From assembly GCF_008274215.1 (NCBI RefSeq), contig NZ_VTPS01000001.1:1-64000 (forward strand): DNA of 64,000 nucleotides, given 5' to 3'. This DNA comes from Calorimonas adulescens (lineage in GTDB: Bacteria; Bacillota; Thermoanaerobacteria; Thermoanaerobacterales; UBA4877). A program made the position numbers and the translations under genes. Shown in pieces: positions 7,925 through 18,168 of the stretch (the stretch's first letter is position 1; every line of letters begins with the position of its first letter). The notes under the pieces are model-generated. The model searched no databases. It was given only the letters and a program-made list of their open reading frames with translations, and was not told the origin of the DNA.

Positions 7925-10900
7925 TTATAATCCACCAAATAAGGACAACTGGTTCGTCTTTTGTAAATCTTTAAATATTTCATGACGATCCAAAAGTTCA
8001 ATAACGGTTTTAGATACTTTTGTCCTGATTCTGAAGTCTTCAATAGACAAAAACTTTCCGTCATTTCTGGCTTTAATTATATTTTGTGAAGCCGTAATTC
8101 CTATTCCTGGTATGGAGTTGAATGGCAAAAGTATTCCTTCATCTTTTATAATAAATTTGGTGGCATCCGATTCATACAAGTCCACTGGTAAAAATCTTAT
8201 GCCTCTTTTATACATTTCAAGAATTACTTCTAATACTGTATAAAACCCCTTTTCTTTTGCAGTAGCCTTGTTCCCAATTTTAGATAATTCATTCATTTTT
8301 TCAATAATATGTTCTTCGCTACTAAGGGCTATGTCGGCATCAAAATCATCACCCCGGATTGTAAAATAGGTAGCATAGAATTCCTTTGGATAGTGTACCT
8401 TATAATAGGCAATTCTAAAAGCCATTATAACATAAGCACATGCATGTGCCTTTGGAAACATATATTTAATTTTTTTGCATGATTCTATAAACCAATCTGG
8501 TATATTATGGGCTTTCATTGTCTCAACATCAGAATCTGATAAACCCTTCCCTTTACGTACATTTTCCATTATTTTAAAAGCAACTAATGGCTCAACGCCA
8601 GCTTTAATAAGATAGAGCATTATATCGTCTCTTGTACAAATAACTTCTTTAAGGGTTGCTTTACCGCTTTTAATTATATCCTGTGCATTGTTAAGCCAGA
8701 CATCGGTGCCATGTGACAATCCACTAATCCTAACCAATTCGGCAAAGGTTTTAGGTTTTGTTTCCTCTAACATTTGCCTAACGAATTTTGTTCCAAATTC
8801 TGGCAGAGCAATTGTACCCACAGTAGTATCAAAATCAGCACCATTTAAACCAAGGGCCTTGATATCCGAAAATATTGCCATTGTCTCCTTGTCATCTAAA
8901 GGTATGGTTTTAGGATCAACACCAGTCAGATCCTGCAACATGCGAAGCATAGTAGGATCGTCGTGACCTAAAATATCCAGTTTTAGTAACCTGCCACTAA
9001 TAGAATGATAATCAAAATGTGTTGTTATAATATCAGAATTTTTGTCATCTGCAGGATGTTGAATAGGAGTAAATTCATATATTTCCTTATCGTTAGGTAC
9101 AATCATAACACCGCCAGGATGCTGCCCCGTTGTTCTTTTTATACCGGTAAGCCCACTTACAAGCCTTTTAATTTCAGCATTCCTTAAGGTTATATTCTTT
9201 TTATCCATATACCCTCTTATATACCCGTAGGCTGTTTTTTCTGCCATAGTTCCTATAGTGCCAGCTCTAAATACATGCCCCTTGCCAAAGAGTCTTTCAG
9301 TGTATTTATGTGCTTTAGGTTGATATTCCCCTGAAAAATTAAGATCTATATCAGGTTCCTTTTCACCATTAAAACCTAAAAAAACTTCAAATGGTATATC
9401 AAAACCGTTCTTATTAAGTTTATGCCCACACGAAGGACAGTCTTTATCAGGAAGATCTACTCCTGTATCAATATCTGCATAATTAGGAAATTCAACATAT
9501 TTACACTCTGGACAAATATAATGAGGCGGTAAAGGATTAACCTCTGTTATACCACTAAAAGTAGCTACTAAAGATGAACCCACAGAGCCTCTAGAGCCAA
9601 CAAGGTAACCATCGCTCAAAGATTGATTTACAAGCTTTTCAGCAATAATATACAGTACAGCATACCCATTATTAATTATAGAATTTAACTCTTTTTCTAA
9701 TCTGTTTTTAACGATGTCAGGCAAGGGGTCACCATATACTTCAACAGCTTTTTTATAAACCTTCGCTATTAACTCTTGTTCTGCACCCTCAATTACAGGC
9801 GGAAATGTTCCATCAGGTATTGGTTTTATACCATCTTCAATCATATCTGCGATCTTATTTGTATTCTCAACTACAACCTCATAAGCGATATCTTTTCCTA
9901 AGTAGGTAAATTCATCAAGCATCTCTTCAGTGGTTTTGAAATAAAGCCCAGAATCATTATCTGCTCTCTCAAAGCCATTCTCTGTTAAAATAATTTTTCT
10001 TAACACTTCATCCTCTGGATTTACAAAATGTGCATCTCCGGTTGCTACAACCAATTTGTTATGGTGTTTACCAATTTCATATATTGTCCTATTTATCTCT
10101 TTTAGTTCATCAATATCACGAACCTTTTTTTCTTCAACTAGAAAAATATTGTTTTTAATTGGCATTATCTCTAAAAAATCATATAATTGTAAAATACGCT
10201 CTAACTCATTGTCTTCAACCTTATTTTGTACTGCCTGAAATACCTCTCCTGCCTCACAGGCTGAGCCTATCAGAATATTATTTTTATATTTATAAAGTAG
10301 GCTTTTTGGTATTCTTGGTTTTCTATGAAAATAATTTAAGTGTGCTTCCGATATAAGCCTGTACAAATCTTTGATGCCTTCTTGATTTTTAACCAATATA
10401 GTACAATGGTACATAGGAAGGCTGTTAACATCATTTGCTGCAGAATATATGTTATTAATATCTCTCAGATTTTTAACACTATTTTCCATCATTGTTCTGA
10501 GACATTTCACAAAAATATGTGCGGTTGCTTCTGCATCATCAGATGCCCTATGGTGATTTTCTAAAGTTACATTTAAGTATTTTGTCAATGTATCTAGTTT
10601 ATAGTTTTTCAAACCTGGAAATAATATCCTAGTCAATGTAAGGGTGTCAATTATTATATTACTTAGCTCAACATGATGTTTTTGGGCAGCATTTTTTAAA
10701 AAAGATATGTCAAAATTTGCATTGTGTGCAACAATAGGGGTATCTTCTGAAAAATCTTTAAACATCTTTATAGCATCTTTTATTGAAGGGGCATTTTTCA
10801 CCATATCATTACTTATACCTGTTAATTTCGTGATGTTAACAGGTATTGCTTTTGAAGGTTTTACAAAAATATCAAAACGTGCAACAATTTCATAATTTTT

Positions 10901-12142
10901 AACTTTTACTGCCCCAATTTCAATAATTTCGTCATTATTTGATGACAGACCAGTAGTTTCAATATCCACAACTGTAAATTCTGAATCTAATGGGGTATCA
11001 TCAGCATTAGGGATAACTTTACCTGTATCATCCACAATGTAAGCTTCAACTCCATACAATATCTTAATACCATATTTTGCAGATGCATTATACGCATCAG
11101 GGTATGATTGAACAACTCCGTGGTCTGTTATGGCAATTGCCCTATGCCCCCATTCTTTTGCTTTTTTAATATAGTCCTCTGCTGAACTCACGGCATCCAT
11201 CGCACTCATCTGTGTATGAAGATGTAATTCTACTCGTTTGATTTCAGCATTATCAGTCCTCTCACTATGCTCATATTTATTAATATCGTAGACAATCATT
11301 ACTATATCATTTTCATATCTATCAAACTGTATATCACCTCTTATAAGCAACCACTCACCAGTTTTTATCTCTGTTAAACAGTCTTTACCAGAACAATAGT
11401 ATTTACAGCTTATTGAATCAGTATAATCTGTAACATCAAACTTATACATGATTTTACTGCTATTTAATTTCCTTTCCTCGATGCATAAAACTTTGCCAGC
11501 AATTGTTGCTCTACCAGAATCATGTGATATTTCACAAATTTTTTTAGGAGATGTATTAATAACCTTTCCAACAAGCATTTTATTACTGGTTTTAACCAAA
11601 TCTAGATTATTGGATGAATCATCAGATGCAATTAACTGGTTAATCAATTTCATTTCATCATCAAATATCTGATTCTCAAATGGTCTTTCTGAAAGGAATA
11701 TATTGACAATTGCGTCTATATCAAGCTCTTCCTTAATGAGTTCCTCTATAAAGTCACCAATATGTTTTTCTAAGAGAATATTGTAACCCATCATATCTTT
11801 TATATAAATATTTAAATAATTTCCTTTTATTATTTCCCAACTTGCAAAAATTAACCAACCAATCAGAGCAGGATAACATTTATTTACATAAAAAACAATA
11901 TTATCCCAGTATGTCGGCATAATTTTATTTAAGTCACTATCTTCTAAATCATATAGCACTCTAATCTCTAAACTATTAGTGTTTCTAAATTGATTTGTGA
12001 AAAAGGAATAATACTCATTTAATATTTCCTTACTATATATTTTATTAGATTTCAATAGTATCTTTATTCTTTTACTTTCTGGCCATATCAATACCTTGTG
12101 TATTCTTTCCTTTAATTCAAACGTCAAGCTTTCTGCTCCCAT
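7925..12142 (-). CDS. polC: DNA polymerase III alpha subunit, Gram-positive type PolC
   Basis: PolC is the main replicative polymerase of Firmicutes with built-in 3'-5' proofreading. The 1405 residues show an OB-fold (about 190-290), a PHP domain beginning at VELHLHTQ (304-311) that is interrupted by a DEDDh exonuclease (VVDIETTG 391-398, HNANFD 473-478, HRASDD 531-536), then GSRGSVGSS (849-857), a zinc site CPEC/CPSC (877-880, 902-905) and catalytic PDIDLNF (930-936). The ATG follows GGAAGG. It is 12 bases after the glycosyltransferase gene, so cotranscription is likely. Confidence 0.98.
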   Translation of the reverse strand: MGAESLTFELKERIHKVLIWPESKRIKILLKSNKIYSKEILNEYYSFFTNQFRNTNSLEIRVLYDLEDSDLNKIMPTYWDNIVFYVNKCYPALIGWLIFASWEIIKGNYLNIYIKDMMGYNILLEKHIGDFIEELIKEELDIDAIVNIFLSERPFENQIFDDEMKLINQLIASDDSSNNLDLVKTSNKMLVGKVINTSPKKICEISHDSGRATIAGKVLCIEERKLNSSKIMYKFDVTDYTDSISCKYYCSGKDCLTEIKTGEWLLIRGDIQFDRYENDIVMIVYDINKYEHSERTDNAEIKRVELHLHTQMSAMDAVSSAEDYIKKAKEWGHRAIAITDHGVVQSYPDAYNASAKYGIKILYGVEAYIVDDTGKVIPNADDTPLDSEFTVVDIETTGLSSNNDEIIEIGAVKVKNYEIVARFDIFVKPSKAIPVNITKLTGISNDMVKNAPSIKDAIKMFKDFSEDTPIVAHNANFDISFLKNAAQKHHVELSNIIIDTLTLTRILFPGLKNYKLDTLTKYLNVTLENHHRASDDAEATAHIFVKCLRTMMENSVKNLRDINNIYSAANDVNSLPMYHCTILVKNQEGIKDLYRLISEAHLNYFHRKPRIPKSLLYKYKNNILIGSACEAGEVFQAVQNKVEDNELERILQLYDFLEIMPIKNNIFLVEEKKVRDIDELKEINRTIYEIGKHHNKLVVATGDAHFVNPEDEVLRKIILTENGFERADNDSGLYFKTTEEMLDEFTYLGKDIAYEVVVENTNKIADMIEDGIKPIPDGTFPPVIEGAEQELIAKVYKKAVEVYGDPLPDIVKNRLEKELNSIINNGYAVLYIIAEKLVNQSLSDGYLVGSRGSVGSSLVATFSGITEVNPLPPHYICPECKYVEFPNYADIDTGVDLPDKDCPSCGHKLNKNGFDIPFEVFLGFNGEKEPDIDLNFSGEYQPKAHKYTERLFGKGHVFRAGTIGTMAEKTAYGYIRGYMDKKNITLRNAEIKRLVSGLTGIKRTTGQHPGGVMIVPNDKEIYEFTPIQHPADDKNSDIITTHFDYHSISGRLLKLDILGHDDPTMLRMLQDLTGVDPKTIPLDDKETMAIFSDIKALGLNGADFDTTVGTIALPEFGTKFVRQMLEETKPKTFAELVRISGLSHGTDVWLNNAQDIIKSGKATLKEVICTRDDIMLYLIKAGVEPLVAFKIMENVRKGKGLSDSDVETMKAHNIPDWFIESCKKIKYMFPKAHACAYVIMAFRIAYYKVHYPKEFYATYFTIRGDDFDADIALSSEEHIIEKMNELSKIGNKATAKEKGFYTVLEVILEMYKRGIRFLPVDLYESDATKFIIKDEGILLPFNSIPGIGITASQNIIKARNDGKFLSIEDFRIRTKVSKTVIELLDRHEIFKDLQKTNQLSLFGGL

Positions 12143-12154
12143 AACAATTCCTTC

Positions 12155-12784
12155 CTAAAGGTTGTTAAAAGACTTGATTATTTCAAAGTACATTTTAACT
12201 CGTGCTTTCATGCCTTTATATAACCCCATTTTTTCTTCTTTCATAATATGTGTTAAATTTTCTAAGTATACTTCTTTTACATCCAGACCTTGTTTATCGG
12301 CGTATTTCGTCAAAGCGATTTCAAATCCATACCGGCTAATTTCAAGGTTATCAATGCTATCAAGTACAGCTTTTTTAACTGCCCTTTGTCCGGATAAAAA
12401 AGGTGCAAATTTTTGAGCCAGATCAGTTGCAGTCCTACCTTTGGTAAAAATTCCTATGGTCATATCCACATTCTCAAATAATATAGGGTTGATCATATCA
12501 TTAACATGGTTCTTTTTTAAACCAATCAAGTCAGCATCTAAAATCAATATTATATCACCATTGACAACCTGAAGCCCTCTGCATATGGCCCCTCCTTTGC
12601 CAATATTTTGTTCTAAATCTATTACATGAACCCCGTGCGATTTAGCAATTTTAGATGTATTATCACTTGAACCATCATTTATAACAATAATCTCATCTAT
12701 TCTCTCACAATGCTTCAAAACATCAACAACATTGCCAACAGTCTTTTCTTCATTAAATGCAGGAATTAAGGCACTTACAGTCAC
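12155..12784 (-). CDS. family 2 glycosyltransferase, cytoplasmic
   Basis: The 209-residue protein is a GT-A fold enzyme: N-terminal ALIPAFNEEKTVG nucleotide-sugar motif, VINDGSSDNT (about 34-43), and a DAD metal site at 83-85. No membrane segment is visible, so it resembles stand-alone glycosyltransferases such as glucosyl-phosphoglycerate synthases or polyprenyl-phosphate glycosyltransferases lacking anchors; the acceptor cannot be read from sequence. A GTG start overlaps the ispG stop by four bases behind GGAGG. In B. subtilis proS lies between rseP and polC; here ispG and this gene do. Confidence 0.85.
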   Translation of the reverse strand: MTVSALIPAFNEEKTVGNVVDVLKHCERIDEIIVINDGSSDNTSKIAKSHGVHVIDLEQNIGKGGAICRGLQVVNGDIILILDADLIGLKKNHVNDMINPILFENVDMTIGIFTKGRTATDLAQKFAPFLSGQRAVKKAVLDSIDNLEISRYGFEIALTKYADKQGLDVKEVYLENLTHIMKEEKMGLYKGMKARVKMYFEIIKSFNNL

Positions 12785-13851
12785 GCCTCTGTTTCCTCCT
12801 TTATTAAATTATTTATTTCTTCAGTCAGTGTTTCTATAATCCTGTCTTCAGGTATCTTGCCAATAACTATACCTTTTTTTATCAGTAGAGCTGATTTATG
12901 TCCACCTGCGATTCCAATGTCAGCATCCTTTGCTTCACCTGGCCCGTTAACTGCACATCCCATTATTGCAACCTTTATATGCTTTTGTGTTGTAGGTAAA
13001 TTTCTTTCCAGTTCTTCTGCGAGTCCAACTATGTCTATGTTACACCTACCGCAAGTAGGACAGGATATTATTTCAATTCCTCTTTGTAACAGATTTAAAG
13101 ACCTCAATATCTGAAGTGCGACCTTCACCTCTTCTGAAGGATCAGCAGTTAAAGATATTCTTATTGTATCGCCAATTCCTTCAGAAAGCAATGTTCCTAC
13201 TCCAATTGATGATTTTATTGTGCCACTCCACAAAGTACCAGATTCTGTAACACCTAAATGCAAAGGGTAAGTAAACTTTTTCGAAAACATTCTATAACTT
13301 TCTATCGTCGTAGGTACATCACTTGATTTTAATGAAACCACGATATCATCAAAACCAAAATCATTTAATATTTTAATGTATTCACTGGCACTTTCAACAA
13401 TCGCTTCTGGTATTTTCCCTTTGTACTTTGTCAATACCCTTTCGTCTAGAGAACCTGAATTTACTCCTATCCTTATAGGTATTTTATGTTCCTTTGCTAC
13501 ATTTACTATTTCCTTTACTCTTCCTCTATCTCCTATATTTCCGGGATTTATCCTTATCTTATCAGCACCATTTTCTATGGCAAGTATAGCAAGCCTATAA
13601 TTAAAATGAATATCTGCTACCAATGGTATATCAATATTTTCTTTTATTTTTCTTAAGGCCTTTGCAGCATCTTCATCGGGCACTGCTACTCTTATTATAT
13701 CGCACCCAAGGTCTGATAGTCTATTAATTTGGTTGATGGTTGATACTATATCTTTTGTATCTGTGTTGGTCATGGATTGAACTGCAATAGGTTTGAAATT
13801 ACCAATACTTTTATTGCCTATCCTTATCTCCTTCGTGTATATTCTATTCAC
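12781..13851 (-). CDS. ispG: 4-hydroxy-3-methylbut-2-enyl diphosphate synthase
   Basis: IspG (GcpE) reduces MEcPP to HMBPP in the MEP isoprenoid pathway. The TIM-barrel half is followed by the [4Fe-4S] domain with CPTCGRC (264-270) and the third cysteine in MGCAVNGPGE near residue 300. The 356-residue length is normal for the bacterial short form. GTG start behind TAGGTGA. It is clustered with dxr, uppS and cdsA, so isoprenoid supply and lipid carrier synthesis share one operon. Confidence 0.97.
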   Translation of the reverse strand: MNRIYTKEIRIGNKSIGNFKPIAVQSMTNTDTKDIVSTINQINRLSDLGCDIIRVAVPDEDAAKALRKIKENIDIPLVADIHFNYRLAILAIENGADKIRINPGNIGDRGRVKEIVNVAKEHKIPIRIGVNSGSLDERVLTKYKGKIPEAIVESASEYIKILNDFGFDDIVVSLKSSDVPTTIESYRMFSKKFTYPLHLGVTESGTLWSGTIKSSIGVGTLLSEGIGDTIRISLTADPSEEVKVALQILRSLNLLQRGIEIISCPTCGRCNIDIVGLAEELERNLPTTQKHIKVAIMGCAVNGPGEAKDADIGIAGGHKSALLIKKGIVIGKIPEDRIIETLTEEINNLIKEETEA

Positions 13852-13858
13852 ACATAAT

Positions 13859-14860
13859 TCACCTACTCAAATTAATAATATCTCTATATGTTATTATAGC
13901 AGAAAAAATCATAAGAAGTATAAAACCAATAAAATGAACCGCATTTTCTTTCTCTGGTTCAATAGGTTTACCTCTTACCATTTCAATAAATATAAATAAT
14001 ATCCTGCTTCCATCTAAAGGTGGAATAGGAAAAATATTAAATATTCCAAGGTTGATACTGATAATTGCAGCTAAATTCATAAGATTTATAAACCCTGTTT
14101 TGGTAACCTGACCTATTAAGTTAATTACACCGACAGGTCCTACAAATCCACTTAAGTTGAGGCCGGTCAACAGCAAACTACCAAGCGTTAGGATTATAGA
14201 TTTAGATACTGTATATACCTGCTGCAAACCCCATGCCAATACCAATAAAGGCTTTCTTGATATTTCAGGTTCAATGCCAATTATATACCTCTTGGTTTCT
14301 TCATCGTAAATTGGTTTTATACGCAAATTAATAAGCTCATTGTCTCTAAGAATGGTGAGTTTCTTTTCATTATCATCTCTTGATATTTCATCTGACAGTT
14401 TAACCCAGTTATTTATTCGCGTATTATTGATTGCTATAATCGTATCACCAGCTATTAATCCAACTTTGTCAGCTGGATAATTATGCATAACGCCCTTTAT
14501 GGTAGTTGTAGGTACCCCTAAATACATGCCTATTATGAAAAAAAGGAGTACAGCCAGCAGTAAATTCATTGCAGGTCCTGCAGATATAATCAAAAGGCGA
14601 TTGAAAGGCGATTTAGATGTAAAACTTCCCTCATCTTTTTCCTTTCCATCTTCACCATACATTTGGCAGTAACCGCCAATAGGAAGTAATCTCAAAGAAT
14701 ATTTGGTACCTCCATAGTCCTTACTTAATAATTGTGGACCCATACCTACGGAGAACTCAATGACCTTTACTCCAGTGATCTTTGCCACTACAAAATGACC
14801 AAATTCATGGAAAATAATTAATACCGCAAATACAATTAAAGAGATAATTAATGTACTCAA
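13859..14860 (-). CDS. rseP: site-2 intramembrane metalloprotease RseP/RasP
   Basis: Membrane zinc protease that cleaves anti-sigma factors and signal peptides inside the bilayer. The 333 residues show an N-terminal membrane helix with HEFGH (18-22), one PDZ domain (about 105-175), and the second metal motif in NIFPIPPLDGSR (about 275-286) between C-terminal helices. A TTG start at 14860 lies seven bases after AGGTGA; the nearby ATG is out of frame. Placement after dxr is conserved in Firmicutes. Confidence 0.95.
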   Translation of the reverse strand: MSTLIISLIVFAVLIIFHEFGHFVVAKITGVKVIEFSVGMGPQLLSKDYGGTKYSLRLLPIGGYCQMYGEDGKEKDEGSFTSKSPFNRLLIISAGPAMNLLLAVLLFFIIGMYLGVPTTTIKGVMHNYPADKVGLIAGDTIIAINNTRINNWVKLSDEISRDDNEKKLTILRDNELINLRIKPIYDEETKRYIIGIEPEISRKPLLVLAWGLQQVYTVSKSIILTLGSLLLTGLNLSGFVGPVGVINLIGQVTKTGFINLMNLAAIISINLGIFNIFPIPPLDGSRILFIFIEMVRGKPIEPEKENAVHFIGFILLMIFSAIITYRDIINLSR

Positions 14861-14878
14861 GCTACATCACCTGTTTCG

Positions 14879-16033
14879 CTAATAAGTTCTTCCACTTATA
14901 AACCGTTTAGCAGCAGTTCTTGCCCAATTATTTGCCTCAATAATATCAGCTATTGTTGGATTTTTTATGTTTTTATTTTTATCCAACACATATTTTATTA
15001 CATCTATAATATCTAAAAAGCCAATGATATTCCTTAAAAAGGCATCCACAGCAACCTCATCAGCAGCATTAAACACAGCGGGATATGTGCCATCTTCTTT
15101 CATTATATCATACGCCAATTTTATTGCTTCAAAGGTATCCATATCTACTTCTTCAAAAGAAAGGTTCAAACCGAACAGGTTTAGTTCACCACAATAATTT
15201 TCAATCCTCTCAGGAAATGACAACGCATATCCAATTGGAATCCTCATATCTGGTATACTCAGTAAGCCTGTATAACTGTTATCAATAAACTGGACCATTG
15301 AGTGAACAATGCTCTGCGGATGTACAATAACTTGAATCTGATCATGGTTTAACCCAAATAGCCATTTTGCTTCAATCATTTCCATGCCCTTGTTAACCAA
15401 AGTGGCAGAGTCGATCGTGATTCTTTTTCCCATTTTCCACGTAGGATGTTTTAACGCAGCTTCTGGTGTTACATATTTTAACATATCTTTATTATATCCG
15501 CGGAATGGGCCACCAGAAGCAGTTAAAATTATTTTTTTAATATATTTATTTTGGCCATTAATACACTGAAATATAGCTGAGTGTTCACTGTCTACTGGTA
15601 TTATATGAGATCTATATTGTTTCTCATAATTTTTCACCAGACGACCTGCAACAACCAGGCTTTCTTTATTTGCTAAAGCAAGTCTGCGCCCAAGTTTTAA
15701 TGATTCTATAGTAGGTATTAAACCTGCAAAACCTGAAATAGCATTAACAATAATGTCGCAGTCTTGTTGTAAAAATTTACCAATATCACTCTCTCCAACA
15801 TAAATGTCTAGATTATTAAAATTATTTGTTAACTTATATAAATTTTCTTTATCATATATATGTACTGATGGTACATTAAATTCATTTATTTGCTTAATAA
15901 GTAGATCAATATTAGTCTTACAGGAGATCCCGATTAACTTGTACTTATCAGAGTTATTCCTTATTATATCTAATGTTAATCTTCCTATAGTTCCGGTAGA
16001 ACCCAGAACAACAATTTTTTTTATTTGATTCAT
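14879..16033 (-). CDS. dxr: 1-deoxy-D-xylulose-5-phosphate reductoisomerase
   Basis: Dxr converts DXP to MEP using NADPH, the committed step of the MEP pathway. The Rossmann motif GSTGTIGRLTLDII is at residues 11-24. The catalytic region holds ASGGPFRGY and the HPTWKMGKRITIDSATLVNK stretch, with metal and substrate residues in between. Length 384 is typical. The ATG follows GAGG. It lies between cdsA and rseP, the usual Firmicutes order. Confidence 0.97.
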   Translation of the reverse strand: MNQIKKIVVLGSTGTIGRLTLDIIRNNSDKYKLIGISCKTNIDLLIKQINEFNVPSVHIYDKENLYKLTNNFNNLDIYVGESDIGKFLQQDCDIIVNAISGFAGLIPTIESLKLGRRLALANKESLVVAGRLVKNYEKQYRSHIIPVDSEHSAIFQCINGQNKYIKKIILTASGGPFRGYNKDMLKYVTPEAALKHPTWKMGKRITIDSATLVNKGMEMIEAKWLFGLNHDQIQVIVHPQSIVHSMVQFIDNSYTGLLSIPDMRIPIGYALSFPERIENYCGELNLFGLNLSFEEVDMDTFEAIKLAYDIMKEDGTYPAVFNAADEVAVDAFLRNIIGFLDIIDVIKYVLDKNKNIKNPTIADIIEANNWARTAAKRFISGRTY

Positions 16034-16056
16034 TTTTCATAACCTCAATTCAATAG

Positions 16057-16866
16057 TCAAATAAACATAAATCTGTTATTCAAAAATAACAACAAATAAA
16101 GATATGCTGAAGCAAAAATCAAACTATCAAACCTATCAAGGATGCCTCCATGTCCAGGTATAATGTTACCAAAATCCTTAATGCCACATTTCCTTTTGAT
16201 CAACGATGCAGACAAATCTCCAAGTTGTGAAAATAAACTGCCAAAACAACTTATAGCAAACACAACAGGCATGTTAGGCATTGGTATATTGATATAGTTA
16301 ATAGCATATATGACATATAATAAAGATAATAACGATGAGCAGATTAGACCACCAATTGCACCTTCAACGGTTTTGTTTGGGCTTATCTTAGGAACCAATT
16401 TATGCTTACCGAAAAATCTACCAATTAAAAAAGCAAAGGTATCTGTGCCCCAAGATAGTATTAACAAATAAAATGTCATTAAAAGCCCATATTCACTCTG
16501 CCTCAATAAAATTAATGAGCTAAAAAGTGTGCCAATATATAATATGCCAAACAAACTCAGGGCTACATCTTCAAATCTGGCCGAATAATGAAATACAAGA
16601 TATATTAAATAAAATAGAATTAAACACACAAAATAAAAAAATAAGAAAGATGGAGCATATGTTACAAACAAAAATAAAATAACAATAGCTATATAACCTG
16701 TAAGGGCATAGGGTGTATGGTTTCCGGCTTTTAAAGCATTAAAAAACTCATGCATAGCTAAAATAGTTATAAAAAGCACGAAAAAATTAAATATATTACC
16801 ACCCAGAAATATTATAAAAATCGAAAAAGGAAGACCTAATAATGCACTAATAACCCTTATTTTCAT
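16057..16866 (-). CDS. cdsA: phosphatidate cytidylyltransferase
   Basis: CdsA makes CDP-diacylglycerol, the precursor of phosphatidylglycerol and related lipids. The 269-residue protein is almost entirely membrane helices and ends with the family signature KRKCGIKDFGNIIPGHGG followed by ILDRFDSL. The ATG is six bases after the uppS stop region, so it is in the same operon. Confidence 0.95.
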   Translation of the reverse strand: MKIRVISALLGLPFSIFIIFLGGNIFNFFVLFITILAMHEFFNALKAGNHTPYALTGYIAIVILFLFVTYAPSFLFFYFVCLILFYLIYLVFHYSARFEDVALSLFGILYIGTLFSSLILLRQSEYGLLMTFYLLILSWGTDTFAFLIGRFFGKHKLVPKISPNKTVEGAIGGLICSSLLSLLYVIYAINYINIPMPNMPVVFAISCFGSLFSQLGDLSASLIKRKCGIKDFGNIIPGHGGILDRFDSLIFASAYLYLLLFLNNRFMFI

Positions 16867-16872
16867 TTTATA

Positions 16873-17589
16873 TTAAATACCCCCATATCTTCTTTCTCTT
16901 TGTGCATAGTCATATATGGCTTTATAGAGGTCTTCCTTAGAAAAATCAGGCCATAAAACATCTGTAAAATAAAGTTCAGAATATGCCATTTCCCACAACA
17001 AAAAATTACTTATTCTTTTTTCTCCTCCTGTTCTAATAATCAGATCAGGATAAGGAATGTCTTTGAAGTATAAAAAATTTTTAAAATTATTTTCATCGAT
17101 TTCACTAATGCCTGAAGCGATTATACTGTTTACAGCATCTATTATTTCTGCCCTACCACCATAGTTTACTGCAACATTTAAAATAAAATCGTTATTAGAC
17201 GATGTTAAATTTTCAGCTCTAATTATTTCATCTATAACATACGATGGCAATTCATTAATTCTGCCAATAAATCTTATTTTTATATTTTTTTTATTTATTT
17301 CATCAATCTCATTTTTTAAATAATAAACCAGTAGAGTCATCAAAAAATCTACTTCTTCCTTTGGACGTTTCCAGTTTTCTGTTGAAAAGGCATATACCGA
17401 TAATATTTTAATACCGAGTTTCTTACATTCCGTAATTGTGTTTTTAAGGGTTTCAATGCCTCTTTTATGTCCATGGGTTCTATCATAATTGTGATTTAAA
17501 GCCCATCTGCCATTTCCATCCATGATTATAGCTAAATGGTATGGTAAACTATTATGCTCGCTCATTTTGAATCGCTCAGTTTTCAACAA
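16873..17589 (-). CDS. uppS: isoprenyl (undecaprenyl) diphosphate synthase
   Basis: Cis-prenyltransferase that builds the C55 lipid carrier for peptidoglycan synthesis. It has the catalytic-Asp motif IIMDGNGRWA, HGHKRGIETL, and a C-terminal RTGGEKRISNFLLWEMAYSE region. Two consecutive TTG codons (17589, 17586) follow GGGGTGAT and are better starts than the ATG at 17565, which has no ribosome site. About 238 residues. It sits between frr and cdsA. Confidence 0.96.
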   Translation of the reverse strand: MLKTERFKMSEHNSLPYHLAIIMDGNGRWALNHNYDRTHGHKRGIETLKNTITECKKLGIKILSVYAFSTENWKRPKEEVDFLMTLLVYYLKNEIDEINKKNIKIRFIGRINELPSYVIDEIIRAENLTSSNNDFILNVAVNYGGRAEIIDAVNSIIASGISEIDENNFKNFLYFKDIPYPDLIIRTGGEKRISNFLLWEMAYSELYFTDVLWPDFSKEDLYKAIYDYAQRERRYGGI

Positions 17590-17604
17590 ATCACCCCATA
17601 ATGC

Positions 17605-18162
17605 TTATATTTCCATTATATCCTTTTCCTTTAAGCTAATTAGATTGTTAATCTCATCAATATAATTATCAGTTAATTTTTGTATTTGCTCTTCAAGGTC
17701 ATACTTATCATCCTCTGAAATTTCTCCGGATTTTTCTAATTTTTTGATTTCATCTATATAGTCACGCCGTATATTTCTTATAGCAACCTTTTTTTCTTCT
17801 CCTATTTTTTTTACTGTTTTTACTAATTCTTTTCGACGTTCTTCGGTTAAATCAGGAAAAACCAATCGAACATTTTTACCATCATTGACAGGATTAATGC
17901 CAAGATCAGAATTTCTGATCGCCTTTTCTATTTCTGATGTGATAGACACATCCCATGGTTGTATTAATAAAACTTTTGGTTCCGGTACTGATACATTTGC
18001 CACCTGATTAACAGGAAGCTTGGTGCCATAATATTCTACTTTTATACGTTCCAATACCCCTGCGCTTGCTTTACCAGCTCTGATCGTCAATAATTCGTTT
18101 TTTAAGTTGCTAACCACTGCTTTCATTTTCTCTTCAGCTCTCTTAGTTAACTCATTAACCAC
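17605..18162 (-). CDS. frr: ribosome recycling factor
   Basis: RRF splits post-termination ribosomes together with EF-G. The 185 residues show the three-helix/beta pattern, with the conserved LLTIRAGKASAG region (about 24-35), VRLVFPDLTEERRKELVK, and a charged C-terminal helix. GTG start behind AAAGGAGTGATG. Six bases after pyrH, as in most Firmicutes. Confidence 0.97.
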   Translation of the reverse strand: MVNELTKRAEEKMKAVVSNLKNELLTIRAGKASAGVLERIKVEYYGTKLPVNQVANVSVPEPKVLLIQPWDVSITSEIEKAIRNSDLGINPVNDGKNVRLVFPDLTEERRKELVKTVKKIGEEKKVAIRNIRRDYIDEIKKLEKSGEISEDDKYDLEEQIQKLTDNYIDEINNLISLKEKDIMEI

Positions 18163-18168
18163 TTTTCA

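Noticed and set aside
7852-8064. Minus-strand frame of 70 residues at the 3' end of polC
   Set aside because: It lies in another frame of the polC end and the following gap, with no family pattern and no ribosome site.
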